Assembly: GCF_024171645.1 (NCBI RefSeq)
Contig: NZ_JALKAC010000011.1
Coordinates: forward strand, 124,001 to 188,000
DNA: 64,000 nt
Direction: 5' to 3'
Source of the DNA: Flavobacterium sp. HSC-32F16
GTDB taxonomy: Bacteria; Bacteroidota; Bacteroidia; Flavobacteriales; Flavobacteriaceae
Part shown: positions 53,015 to 61,526 of the stretch, in pieces
How positions within the stretch are numbered: position 1 is the stretch's first letter
How the letters are laid out: every line of letters begins with the position of its first letter
Translations under genes and position numbers: made by a program
The notes under the pieces: model-generated
What the model saw: the letters and a program-made list of their open reading frames with translations, nothing else
What the model was told of the DNA's origin: nothing
Database searches by the model: none

Positions 53015-54948
53015 AAGGCAAACTTTTTATCTATATCTTCAACACGCATGGTGATAAAGGTAGGTTTTTGAAAAGGTGAAATATTAGGATCTTTACAAGC
53101 AAACAAACCGTTTACTAAATTATCTTGTTCTTTCTCGGTTAAATAAGATCCTGTTCTAACCGCTAAACTTTTTGCCATCGACTTGGCAATTGTATCATTT
53201 TGACTGTAACTGCTGGCCGGAATTCCGTCTTGCAGATCACTTAGCAATTGTTCGATTACCAGAGAGACTTCACTTTCGGTAATATTTACCGGAATTCCCG
53301 AAATGACAATATGATCTGTTTTTGCTTCTTCAAATACGAATCCGGTTGTTTCTAAGGACGGTTTTAATTCTTCGATCAATTTCATTTCTGAAGAAGAATA
53401 AAATAAATCCAACGGAAAAAGTAATTGCTGGCTGGAAGCCTGATTTACGGTCATATTTAATAAAAACTGCTCATACAAAATACGCTGGTGCGCACGATGC
53501 TGATCAACTATTACCATTCCGGATTTTATTGGCGAAACAATATATTTTTTATGTATTTGATATGTTTTCTGACTTGCTTGTTCTACCTCATCATCATTAA
53601 ATAAAGAAGACGTTACTTCTTCATTTTCGAATATAAACGGTGAACTTTCGATAGTTTCAGGATTCTCTGTATCTAAACCTACATATAAACTTTCCCAGGT
53701 TGCCGTTGGTTCTACTCTTTTTGAATAACCCGAATAAGATGCGCCTGAACCCGATCCAGAAGAGAAAGAAGAGGAACCAGAACTGTAACCAGAACCAGAT
53801 CCTGAACCTGCTTTTGTATAATGCTGATTGGTTTTATCATCTGTAAAAGGATTAAAAGTTCCATCAACCTGAATTGTGGGCACTTCTGCCTCAACATCTT
53901 TATAATGATATGGTGTATCTAAATTTGAATCTCTATCAAAATCTAAAACTGGTGCAACATTAAACTGCCCTAAACTATGCTTAATCGAAGCTCTCAAAAT
54001 AGCATATAAAGCCTGCTCATCATCAAACTTAATTTCTGTTTTAGTTGGATGGATATTGATATCTATTGTATTTGGCGGTACTTGCAAATACAAAAAATAA
54101 CTTGGCTGCGAACCATCTTTTAAAAGTCCATCGTAAGCCGCCATAACCGCATGATGCAAGTAACCGCTTTTTATAAAACGATCGTTCACAAAAAAGAACT
54201 GTTCTCCCCTGTTTTTCTTAGCAAATTCAGGTTTACAAACAAATCCTTGTATACTAATAATCTCAGTATCTTCATTTACAGGAACCAGTTTTTCATTGGT
54301 TTTACCGGACATAATTCCCACAATTCGCTGACGATATCCTGAAGCGGGAAGATTGTACAACTCACTTCCGTTATGATAAAAGCTAAAGTGAATGTTGGGA
54401 TGTGCTAATGCCACACGCTGAAATTCATCCATTACATGACGAAATTCAACCGTATCCGATTTTAAGAAGTTACGACGAGCCGGAATATTAAAAAACAGGT
54501 TTTTAACCGCAAATGAGGTTCCTTTGGGCAGAACAGCAACTTCCTGCGAAACAAATTTACTTCCTTCAATTATAATATGAGTTCCTAATTCATCCTGTTC
54601 TTGTTTGGTTTTCATTTCCATGTGCGCAATCGCAGCGATAGAAGCCAAAGCTTCTCCGCGAAAACCTTTGGTTCCAAGTGAAAATAAATCTTCTGCCTGA
54701 CGAATTTTTGAAGTAGCATGGCGTGCAAAACACAAACGCGCATCAGTAACTGTCATTCCAACCCCGTTATCAATAACCTGAACTAATGATTTGCCGGCAT
54801 CTTTTATAATCAATTTGATATCAGTTGCCTTTGCATCTACAGCATTTTCTAACAGCTCTTTTACAACAGAAGCTGGTCTTTGAACCACTTCTCCTGCAGC
54901 AATTTGGTTAGCAACGTGATCAGGAAGTAATTGAATAATACTCGACAT
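53011..54948 (-). CDS. mutL: DNA mismatch repair protein MutL
   Basis: GHKL ATPase of mismatch repair, 645 residues. N-terminal motifs: LPDHVANQIAAGEVVQRPAS, LLENAVDAKATDI, IDNGVGM, GFRGEALASIAAI. A Ser/Gly-rich linker (about 375-405; GSGSGYSSGSSSFSSG) joins the C-terminal dimer domain. The nuclease motif DQHAX2EX4E is altered to DQHRAHQRILYE (about 480), with Gln in place of the first Glu, and the CPHGRP-like motif near the end is replaced by SPFQKPTFIT. Latent nickase activity is therefore doubtful. First gene of a run with two rhomboid genes and an EEP gene. A -7 box sits only 4 nt upstream of the ATG. Confidence 0.95.
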   Translation of the reverse strand: MSSIIQLLPDHVANQIAAGEVVQRPASVVKELLENAVDAKATDIKLIIKDAGKSLVQVIDNGVGMTVTDARLCFARHATSKIRQAEDLFSLGTKGFRGEALASIAAIAHMEMKTKQEQDELGTHIIIEGSKFVSQEVAVLPKGTSFAVKNLFFNIPARRNFLKSDTVEFRHVMDEFQRVALAHPNIHFSFYHNGSELYNLPASGYRQRIVGIMSGKTNEKLVPVNEDTEIISIQGFVCKPEFAKKNRGEQFFFVNDRFIKSGYLHHAVMAAYDGLLKDGSQPSYFLYLQVPPNTIDINIHPTKTEIKFDDEQALYAILRASIKHSLGQFNVAPVLDFDRDSNLDTPYHYKDVEAEVPTIQVDGTFNPFTDDKTNQHYTKAGSGSGSGYSSGSSSFSSGSGSGASYSGYSKRVEPTATWESLYVGLDTENPETIESSPFIFENEEVTSSLFNDDEVEQASQKTYQIHKKYIVSPIKSGMVIVDQHRAHQRILYEQFLLNMTVNQASSQQLLFPLDLFYSSSEMKLIEELKPSLETTGFVFEEAKTDHIVISGIPVNITESEVSLVIEQLLSDLQDGIPASSYSQNDTIAKSMAKSLAVRTGSYLTEKEQDNLVNGLFACKDPNISPFQKPTFITMRVEDIDKKFAL

Positions 54949-54952
54949 TAAG

Positions 54953-54960
54953 CAAAAATA
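54953..54960 (-). promoter_or_regulatory. -7 promoter box for mutL, giving a near-leaderless message
   Basis: The minus strand reads TATTTTTG (TAnnTTTG). Only 4 nt separate it from the start codon at 54948, so transcription would begin at or inside the first codon. Confidence 0.45.
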
Positions 54961-55054
54961 GTTTTAAGGTTTAGGGTTTAAATTAGAAACCAAGAAGCAC
55001 AAATTTAGTGAATTTCTATTGGCTTTTTTAATATCAACAATCATAAAAAAAACA

Positions 55055-55086
55055 AAAACCTATACTATTGACACAGTATAGGTTTT
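55055..55086 (-). terminator. Rho-independent terminator of ribH
   Basis: A 12-bp stem (55055-55066 with 55075-55086); on the minus strand it is followed by a T-run (complement of 55045-55052). Confidence 0.8.
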
Positions 55087-55109
55087 AATATCTTTAAAAC
55101 AATTGTGCT

Positions 55110-55682
55110 TTATTCTTTCTCGATTTTTATAGGTGTTTTTTCAATTTGAAGCGCGCCCGAAGATAATAACGGCTGGTTAAATGGGTGCGAAATAGAAGCC
55201 TGCTGACGAATATATGCCATTTTTATTGCTGCAATTGCAGCTTCGGTTCCTTTGTTTCCGTGAACACCGCCGCTTCTGTCAATAGATTGCTGCATATTGT
55301 TATCTGTTAAAACACAAAAGATAACCGGAATATCAGTTTGAACGTTCAAATCTTTAATTCCCTGAGTAACGCCTTCACACACAAAATCAAAATGTTTTGT
55401 TTGCCCCTGAATTACACATCCAATAACAATAACTGCATCTACATTTTGTGTTTGCAGCATTTTTTTTGCGCCGTAAATTAACTCAAAACTCCCTGGAACA
55501 TTCCAGCGGATAATTTGTTGTGCAGGAACATCACAATCAATTAAGGCTTCAAAAGCGCCACTATAAAGCCCTTCTGTTATAACATCGTTCCATTCAGAAA
55601 CAACAATCCCAAATCGAAAGTCTTTCGCATTTGGGATTGTGTTTTTATCGTATTCTGATAAATTTTTATTTTCGGTAGCCAT
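55110..55682 (-). CDS. ribH: 6,7-dimethyl-8-ribityllumazine synthase
   Basis: Condenses 3,4-dihydroxy-2-butanone phosphate with the aminouracil to give lumazine for riboflavin. Key features: RFGIVVSEWND, GALYSGAFEAL-like LYSGAFEALID, the VPGSFELIYGAK loop, and the catalytic His in GCVIQGQTKHFDFVCEGV, then GKVFLN-like PVIFCVLTDNNMQQ, GNKGTEAAIAAIKMA. At 190 residues it is longer than usual (about 155): a 25-residue C-terminal tail (SHPFNQPLLSSGALQIEKTP) extends beyond the fold. Cytoplasmic icosahedral capsid in most species. Preceded by a -7 box at 55742. Confidence 0.95.
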   Translation of the reverse strand: MATENKNLSEYDKNTIPNAKDFRFGIVVSEWNDVITEGLYSGAFEALIDCDVPAQQIIRWNVPGSFELIYGAKKMLQTQNVDAVIVIGCVIQGQTKHFDFVCEGVTQGIKDLNVQTDIPVIFCVLTDNNMQQSIDRSGGVHGNKGTEAAIAAIKMAYIRQQASISHPFNQPLLSSGALQIEKTPIKIEKE

Positions 55683-55703
55683 CTTTAATATTTTAGATTT
55701 TAG

Positions 55704-55719
55704 TCCCGAAGTTTCGGGA
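55704..55719. repeat. Short hairpin TCCCGAAGTTTCGGGA
   Basis: A 7-bp GC-rich stem (55704-55710 with 55713-55719) between ribH and the TPR gene. It may terminate the TPR message in part, but no T-run follows. Confidence 0.5.
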
Positions 55720-55741
55720 TAGATTTCAGATTGTAAAAATA

Positions 55742-55749
55742 CAAATCTA
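55742..55749 (-). promoter_or_regulatory. -7 promoter box for ribH
   Basis: The minus strand reads TAGATTTG, 59 nt before the ATG at 55682. Confidence 0.55.
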
Positions 55750-55778
55750 AAATATAAAATCTTAACTCTGCAATAATA

Positions 55779-56558
55779 TTATTGTGCTAATCCAATCAAT
55801 GCATCTACAGAAGCTGCTTCTGGAGTTGTATCGAAGTTATCTTTAATATCGTTTAAATATTTTAAAGCATCTTCTTTTTGACCTAAAGCCAATGCCGTTT
55901 TAGCCGCTTTTAATAAGAAACGAGGTGTAGTAAAATCATTTTTGTTTGATTCAGCTGCTTTTACATAATAGCTTAAAGCTTCTTTTTGATTATTTTTTTG
56001 AGAGTAAGCATCTCCAATAGCTCCTTTTGCTAAAGCACCTAAAATCAAATCATCTGATTTAAAATTCTCTAAATACTTAATAGCATCGTCAAATTTACCT
56101 GTATTTAAGTATGACATACCAGCATAGTAATTTGCTAAATTTCCAGCATCAGTTCCAGAATATTCGTCAGCAATTTTCACAAATCCAAATTTACCTTCAG
56201 ATCCGTTTAATGCTAATTTATATAATGAATCACTTGCTACACCGTTAACTGCTTTGTCAAAGTTTTGCTGCGCAACAAACATTTCGTTTGCAGCTTCGTC
56301 TTGTTTAGGAGCTTCAATAAATTTTTGGTAAGCCAAATATCCAATAGTAGCAACTGCAATACCAGCAACTAAACCAATAATGATTTTTTGATTTTTAGCA
56401 ACCCAATCCTCAGTTCTTGAAGCAGTTTCATCTAATTTAGAAAAAACACCAGCTGTTGTGCTGTCTTTTTCGTCAATTACTACCTGTTGTTCTTCAGTTA
56501 CTTCTTTAACTTCCTTCTCTTTCGGTGCTTTATATCCTCTTTTATTGTAAGTAGCCAT
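55779..56558 (-). CDS. TPR-repeat membrane-anchored protein (YfgM-like)
   Basis: A 259-residue protein. A basic N-terminus (KRGYKAPKEKEVKE) leads to a helical cytoplasmic linker, one membrane segment (about 60-78; IIIGLVAGIAVATIGYLAYQ), then TPR-like repeats (NLANYYAGMSYLNTGKFDDA, KGAIGDAYSQKNNQKEALSYY, FLLKAAKTALALGQKEDAL). The layout equals YfgM-type proteins that work with chaperones at the translocon. It is upstream of ribH on the same strand, with separate -7 boxes. A role in envelope protein quality is inference. Confidence 0.82.
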   Translation of the reverse strand: MATYNKRGYKAPKEKEVKEVTEEQQVVIDEKDSTTAGVFSKLDETASRTEDWVAKNQKIIIGLVAGIAVATIGYLAYQKFIEAPKQDEAANEMFVAQQNFDKAVNGVASDSLYKLALNGSEGKFGFVKIADEYSGTDAGNLANYYAGMSYLNTGKFDDAIKYLENFKSDDLILGALAKGAIGDAYSQKNNQKEALSYYVKAAESNKNDFTTPRFLLKAAKTALALGQKEDALKYLNDIKDNFDTTPEAASVDALIGLAQ

Positions 56559-56580
56559 TTAAAATTAATTTAGTGAACGG

Positions 56581-56588
56581 CAAAAATA
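56581..56588 (-). promoter_or_regulatory. -7 promoter box for the TPR protein
   Basis: The minus strand reads TATTTTTG, 22 nt before ATG 56558. Confidence 0.5.
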
Positions 56589-56800
56589 AAATTTTTATTG
56601 AAACTGAGGTAAAAAAAATCAAAATTATCACTATTTTAAAACAAATATTTTTAATAATGCTAACTCCTTTCGCATCAGCAGTAAAATAAATCAACTTGAA
56701 ACATCGCAAAAGCCCTTTATATCGATAAAATTAGATAATTTTACATCTTCAAATTGTTGATGATTTCAAATACTACTTTTATGAGCTAAAACTTAGTTTT

Positions 56801-56875
56801 AGCCGCAGATTTAGCAGATTAACACAGATTAAAAGGCTCAGCAAAAAATCTTTCTAATCATTTTAATCTGTGGCA
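56801..56875. repeat. Inverted repeat of the GCCACAGATT/AATCTGTGGC family
   Basis: AGCCGCAGATTTAGCAGATT at the start and ATTTTAATCTGTGGC at the end can pair. It lies in the 381-nt gap between the divergent TPR and recF genes, which otherwise (56589-56800) holds nothing I recognise. Confidence 0.8.
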
Positions 56876-56939
56876 GACAAAAAAATCCAAAGAATTTATT
56901 ACAAACCATCAAATTTTTCCTTTTAGAGTCTCTTAAAAA

Positions 56940-58019
56940 ATGCATTTAAACAAACTTTCTTTATTCAATTATAAAAATTTCGCCGAAGCCAGTTTTGATT
57001 TCGACATTAAGATCAATTGTTTTGTTGGAAAAAACGGAATTGGAAAAACCAATGTACTGGATGCCATTTATCATCTAGCTTACGGAAAAAGCTATTTCAA
57101 CCCGCTTGCGGTTCAAAATATCAAACACGGGGAAGAGTTTTTTGTAATTGATGCCGAATTAGAAAAAAACGAAAGAACAGAACAAGTTGTGTGCAGTTTA
57201 AAAAAAGGACAAAAGAAGGTTTTAAAAAGAAACGGAAAAGCATACGACAAATTTTCAGATCATATTGGGTTTATACCGCTGGTAATTATTTCGCCGGCTG
57301 ATCGTGATTTAATTGTAGAAGGAAGCGAAACGCGCCGTAAATTTATGGACAGCGTTATTTCGCAATTAGATTCGACCTATCTGCATCAGCTTATACAATA
57401 TCAAAAAGTAATTGTACAGCGAAATGCACTTTTAAAATATTTTGCACTCAATCATACTTTCGACAATGACACCTTATCTATATATAATGAGCAGCTGAAT
57501 GAATTTGGAAAATCGATTTTTGAAAAAAGAAAAGATTTTCTGGAACAGTTTATACCTATATTTAATGTACATCATCAAGCCATAACAGGCTCTGAAGAAT
57601 CTGTGCAATTGGTTTATGAAAGTCATTTGTTTGAAAAAGATTTATTAATGCTTTTACAGGAAAATATAAACAAAGACCGAGCGCTTCATTATACAACCTC
57701 AGGAATTCATAAAGACGATTTGTCTTTTGAAATTGATTCGCATCCCATAAAAAAATTCGGATCACAGGGACAGCAGAAATCTTTTTTGATTGCGTTGAAA
57801 CTGGCGCAATTTGAATTTTTGAAAAAGCAAAGCGGCGTAAAACCTATTTTATTATTTGATGATATTTTTGATAAACTGGACGAAACACGTGTCGCTAAAA
57901 TTGTAGAAATGGTGAACAGCGAAACCTTTGGCCAGCTTTTTATTTCTGACACACATCCGGAAAGAACAGAAGCGATCGTAAAATCAACACATCAGAGTTA
58001 TAAAATATTTAATTTATAA
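56940..58019 (+). CDS. recF: DNA replication and repair protein RecF
   Basis: SMC/ABC-type ATPase of 359 residues that loads RecA at gaps with RecO and RecR. Walker [14 protein letters not shown] (about 30-42), the helical arm region, the signature [17 protein letters not shown] and Walker [14 protein letters not shown]. The start [14 protein letters not shown] matches the family. Monocistronic with a repeat element on both sides. Confidence 0.95.
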   Translation: MHLNKLSLFNYKNFAEASFDFDIKINCFVGKNGIGKTNVLDAIYHLAYGKSYFNPLAVQNIKHGEEFFVIDAELEKNERTEQVVCSLKKGQKKVLKRNGKAYDKFSDHIGFIPLVIISPADRDLIVEGSETRRKFMDSVISQLDSTYLHQLIQYQKVIVQRNALLKYFALNHTFDNDTLSIYNEQLNEFGKSIFEKRKDFLEQFIPIFNVHHQAITGSEESVQLVYESHLFEKDLLMLLQENINKDRALHYTTSGIHKDDLSFEIDSHPIKKFGSQGQQKSFLIALKLAQFEFLKKQSGVKPILLFDDIFDKLDETRVAKIVEMVNSETFGQLFISDTHPERTEAIVKSTHQSYKIFNL

Positions 58020-58029
58020 AGTTTTTTTT

Positions 58030-58143
58030 GCCACTAATTACACGAATTTATTTTTAGGACTTAACTTTGACAAAGTTTAAAACTTTGTCAAAGTTGAGCG
58101 ATAACCAATTAAAAAATTAGTGTAAATTCGTGAAATTCGTGGC
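58030..58143. repeat. Nested inverted repeats between recF and the DUF2461 gene
   Basis: Outer arms GCCACTAATTACACGAATTT (58030-58049) and AAATTCGTGAAATTCGTGGC (end 58143) enclose an inner element, AACTTTGACAAAGTT (58063-58077) and its complement AACTTTGTCAAAGTT (58081-58095), separated by 3 nt. Confidence 0.85.
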
Positions 58144-58195
58144 GAACTAAATCATTAAATTAGCCCAAACATTAACTGCAATAAAAAAACTGATT

Positions 58196-58873
58196 ATGCT
58201 GACTAAAGAATCATTGCAATTTTTAGACGATTTAAAAAAGAACAATAATAGAGACTGGTTTCAGGACAATAAAAAACGTTACGAAGTTTTTAAAAAAGAT
58301 TATCATCAATTGGTAAGTGATTTTCTGGACGCTATGAAACCCCTTGACCCTTCATTAGAATTATTAGAAATCAAAAATTGTACTTTTAGAATTAATCGAG
58401 ACATTCGTTTTTCTAAAGATAAATCTCCTTATAAAGCGCATTTGGGCGTTTGGATGTCCGCTGGCGCAAAAGGCGCGAATCGTTCCGGATATTATGTTCA
58501 TATTGAAAAAGGCGCAAGTTTTATCGCCGGCGGATTTTACTCTCCCGAAGCAGAAGATTTAAAAAAAGTTCGAAAAGAGATTGCATTTTTTCACGATGAT
58601 TTAGAAGAAATTTTAAACAATAAAGATTTCAAAAAAGAATTTGGAAGTTTAGACATAAACGAAAGCAATTCTCTAAAAAGTATGCCGCGAGGTTACGAAA
58701 AAGATCATCCTGCAATTGAGTTTTTAAAACTAAAAAGCTTTACAGCTACTCAAAAATATGACATATCTGAAGTAACCCAGAAAGATTTCGTTTCTAAAAT
58801 GAGTAAAAAACTGATTGCTCTAAAGCCTTTGAATGATTTTATAAACCGCGCTTTAGATACTGAAGAATTTTAG
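58196..58873 (+). CDS. DUF2461 / TIGR02453 family protein
   Basis: A 225-residue cytoplasmic protein of the DUF2461 family (TIGR02453). Hallmarks are LDDLKKNNNRDWFQDNKKRY, FRINRDIRFSKDKSPYKAHLGVW (abbreviated), GYYVHIEKGASFIAGGFYSPEAED and the MPRGYEKDHPAIEFL/LKLKSFTATQ region. It has a mixed alpha/beta fold with unknown role. Single gene between repeat elements. Confidence 0.92.
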   Translation: MLTKESLQFLDDLKKNNNRDWFQDNKKRYEVFKKDYHQLVSDFLDAMKPLDPSLELLEIKNCTFRINRDIRFSKDKSPYKAHLGVWMSAGAKGANRSGYYVHIEKGASFIAGGFYSPEAEDLKKVRKEIAFFHDDLEEILNNKDFKKEFGSLDINESNSLKSMPRGYEKDHPAIEFLKLKSFTATQKYDISEVTQKDFVSKMSKKLIALKPLNDFINRALDTEEF

Positions 58874-58880
58874 TTTTATT

Positions 58881-59006
58881 TGCCACAGATTTCACAGATT
58901 AAAATGATTTGTAGTTGAAGCTGACACGAATTGGCACTAATTTAATTAGTGGAAATTCGTATAATTAGTGGCAAAAAAATCACTTTAATCATTTTAATCT
59001 GTGGCA
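58881..59006. repeat. Nested inverted repeats between DUF2461 and GT4 genes
   Basis: Outer arms TGCCACAGATTTCACAGATT (58881-58900) and ATCATTTTAATCTGTGGCA (end 59006) enclose an inner pair CACGAATTGGCACTAATTTA / AATTAGTGGAAATTCGTATA..TTAGTGGC (58924-58974). Confidence 0.85.
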
Positions 59007-59021
59007 AAAAACAATACTTAA

Positions 59022-60080
59022 ATGAAAAGAAAAATACTTTTTCTTGGAGAATCTTACCGTGCCGATGCTATAACCTGGATGAAAGGGTTGAAACAATTTG
59101 GCGGTTTTGAAATTATTACCTGGGAACTTCAAACTCCTAGTAATTCAAAACTCAACAGACTTAAACGTATTTTAGAATATTTCTTCGCTCCTGTTTCTAT
59201 TAGAAAAATAATCCGGAATGAAAAACCAGATATGGTTATTGCCGAAAGAACTACAAGTTACGGATTCCTTGCCGCTTTATCCGGCTCTAAAACAATTGCC
59301 ATTGCACAGCAAGGCAGAACAGATTTATGGCCCGAAGGTTCTGTTTTATATCCTTTTAAAAAATTCATTCAGAAATATGCTTTCAAAAAAGCGCATTTAA
59401 TTCATGCTTGGGGACCTGTCATGACAATTCACATGAAAGCAATCGGCGTTGATATGAGTAAAGTTTTGGTCGTTCCAAAAGGGATTGATTTATCTCTTTT
59501 TACTCCTTCAATAAATAATTCAAATAAAATTGAAGCGATTGTAACGCGTTCTTTACAGCCGGAATACCGTCATGATTCTATTTTAAAAGCATTTGGTATT
59601 TTACATCAAAAGGGAATCAATTTTTCTCTTACGATTGTTGGAGACGGAACCAGATTGAATTTTTTAAAAGATTTAGCCAAAGAACTCCAAATCGAAAATA
59701 AAGTAATTTTTACAGGCAGAATCCCAAATACGGAACTTCCTAAATTACTGCAGCAATCCAATATTTATATCAGCATGCCAATTACGGAAGGTGTTTCAGC
59801 ATCTTTATTTGAAGCTATGGCTTGCAATTGTTACCCCGTAGTTTCGGACATTCCCGGAAATCAAAGCTGGATCACGCATCGTGAAAATGGACAATTAATT
59901 GAAATTGACAATGTCGAAATGCTGGCAGATGAATTGATTTGGTCTTTTCAAAATACTGAGTCTCGAAATAAAGCTGTTTTAAGAAATAGGGAATTTGTAG
60001 AGAAAAATGCGAATTATGATAGTAATATGAAGGTTATCGCTGATCGATATCATGAGTTGCTGGATTCTCGAAATAACTAA
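59022..60080 (+). CDS. Glycosyltransferase family 4 protein
   Basis: A 352-residue GT-B glycosyltransferase. The N-terminal half is substrate-specific (ILFLGESYRADAITWMKGL, MVIAERTTSYGF), and the C-terminal GT4 half shows IVTRSLQPEYRHDSILKAF, LTIVGDGTRLNFLKDLAKEL, IFTGRIPNTELPKLLQQSNIYISMPITEGVSASLFEAMA (in outline) with the EX7E motif (EGVSASLFEA). Retaining GT4 enzymes transfer NDP-sugars to envelope or exopolysaccharide acceptors. It stands alone; acceptor unknown. Confidence 0.88.
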   Translation: MKRKILFLGESYRADAITWMKGLKQFGGFEIITWELQTPSNSKLNRLKRILEYFFAPVSIRKIIRNEKPDMVIAERTTSYGFLAALSGSKTIAIAQQGRTDLWPEGSVLYPFKKFIQKYAFKKAHLIHAWGPVMTIHMKAIGVDMSKVLVVPKGIDLSLFTPSINNSNKIEAIVTRSLQPEYRHDSILKAFGILHQKGINFSLTIVGDGTRLNFLKDLAKELQIENKVIFTGRIPNTELPKLLQQSNIYISMPITEGVSASLFEAMACNCYPVVSDIPGNQSWITHRENGQLIEIDNVEMLADELIWSFQNTESRNKAVLRNREFVEKNANYDSNMKVIADRYHELLDSRNN

Positions 60081-60090
60081 CCTAAAATTC

Positions 60091-60145
60091 AGCCGCAGAT
60101 TATTAAGATTAAGCAGATTCCAACCAATCTGTGTAAATCTGTGGC
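60091..60145. repeat. Inverted repeat of the AATCTGTGGC family
   Basis: AGCCGCAGATTATTAAGATT (60091) and AATCTGTGTAAATCTGTGGC (end 60145) pair imperfectly, as in the neighbouring copies. Confidence 0.8.
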
Positions 60146-60248
60146 AAAAAACGTTGTGTCATTGTGGTAAAAACTACATCGTAACTTTTCTTCAATATCA
60201 ACGACATATTATTAAAAATAGAAGTGTCTAACTTAATTCTTAAATAAT

Positions 60249-61352
60249 ATGAGCAATAGAAGAAACTGGTTAAAACAAATAGGTTTAGGTGCAATAGGAT
60301 TAAGCTTTACTTCCTTTGAAACATTTGCAAATCCATCAGCAGAAAATTATGTTTCTTTAAGTTCAGACCAATCTCCCATATTATTACGATCCAATGAAAA
60401 TCCTTATGGTCCTTCTCCACTCGCCCGCGCTGTCATGCAAAAAAGCATCAATAACAGTAATCGATACGGCTGGGATCTTTCTGGAGAATTAATTTCTTTT
60501 ATTGCAAAAAAGAATACTGTTTCAGATCATAATATATTATTAGGTGCCGGTTCAACTGAAATTTTAGATTTGGTTCTTCAATATACTGCTTTAAAAAAGG
60601 GCAATTTTATAATTGCCGAAACCACCTTCAACTATTGGACATTTCCTTCTGAAAAATTAGGACTCAAAAAAATTACGGTTCCGTTAACCGCAGATAAAAA
60701 ACATGATTTAACAGCAATGTTAAAAGCAATTGATTCAGATACAAAAATGATTTATATCTGTAATCCCAATAACCCAACAGGCACAATATGCGATTACGAA
60801 CAATTAGTTTCTTTTGTAAAAGAAGCTTCTAAAAATGTACTTGTTTTTGTAGACGAAGCTTATATCGATTTCACAAAAGAAAAATCACTAAGCAGTCTTG
60901 TAGTTGAAAATAAAAATTTAATTATCACGAAAACTTTTTCAAAAATGTACGGCTTAGCAGGGGCGCGTCTAGGTTATGCAATTGCAGCTTCATCAACAAT
61001 TGATGAACTCAGCGCTTTAAAATCCTCCCCCAATTTATCTGTAAGCTCAATATCGACAGCTGCCGCTCTGGCTTCATTAAATGACGACAAATTTATTCAG
61101 CAAGTATATACTGCAAATGAAGAAGTCAAAAAATATACCATTGACCAGCTTACCAAATTAAATTTAACCTGTATTCCATCTCACTCGAACTTCATCTATT
61201 TTTCTTTGGATAATTACAAAAAAGACTTTTTTAATCAATTAGAAAATCACAACATACAGGGAACGAAAATCTATGAAGAAAACGGAAAATGGACCAGAAT
61301 TACCATTGGCACAATGAAAGAAATGCAGCAATTTATTCAAGCTATAAAGTAA
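60249..61352 (+). CDS. Tat-exported HisC-like PLP aminotransferase
   Basis: Fold-type I PLP aminotransferase of 367 residues, similar to histidinol-phosphate aminotransferase: SNENPYGPSPLARAVM, LGAGSTEILDLVLQY, CNPNNPTGTICDY, FVDEAYIDFT and the PLP lysine in ITKTFSKMYGLAGARLGYA (abbreviated). Unlike HisC it starts with a twin-arginine signal, NRRNWLKQIGLGAIGLSFTSFETFA (in outline), so a folded holoenzyme would be exported. It is far from histidine genes, which argues against a biosynthetic role. The physiological amino acid or sugar substrate is unknown. Confidence 0.85.
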   Translation: MSNRRNWLKQIGLGAIGLSFTSFETFANPSAENYVSLSSDQSPILLRSNENPYGPSPLARAVMQKSINNSNRYGWDLSGELISFIAKKNTVSDHNILLGAGSTEILDLVLQYTALKKGNFIIAETTFNYWTFPSEKLGLKKITVPLTADKKHDLTAMLKAIDSDTKMIYICNPNNPTGTICDYEQLVSFVKEASKNVLVFVDEAYIDFTKEKSLSSLVVENKNLIITKTFSKMYGLAGARLGYAIAASSTIDELSALKSSPNLSVSSISTAAALASLNDDKFIQQVYTANEEVKKYTIDQLTKLNLTCIPSHSNFIYFSLDNYKKDFFNQLENHNIQGTKIYEENGKWTRITIGTMKEMQQFIQAIK

Positions 61353-61400
61353 CAATCCTAAAAATCCTGTAACAGTTTTAGAATTAACCCATTTCAATAA

Positions 61401-61478
61401 ATCTTTTCAATCTGTGTTAATCTGTGGTAAAAAAACTTAACAAACTTTGCGCAAACTTTGTGTCTTTGCAGTAAAACC
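61401..61478. repeat. Mixed repeat fragment (AATCTGTGTTAATCTGTGG and GCAAACTTTG)
   Basis: Half-elements of two families: TTCAATCTGTGTTAATCTGTG and, next to it, ACAAACTTTGCGCAAACTTT with GTCTTTGCAG. No matching left arm was seen, so it may be a degraded copy. Confidence 0.65.
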
Positions 61479-61493
61479 AAAAATTATAATCCT

Positions 61494-61501
61494 TACTTTT
61501 G
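61494..61501 (+). promoter_or_regulatory. -7 promoter box for murB
   Basis: TACTTTTG, 25 nt before ATG 61527. Confidence 0.5.
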
Positions 61502-61526
61502 AACTCTGATTAAAAAGCTTTTATTT

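Noticed and set aside
58030-59006. Repeats considered as a CRISPR array
   Set aside because: They are inverted, irregularly spaced and nested, without direct repeats separated by unique spacers; no cas genes in the window.
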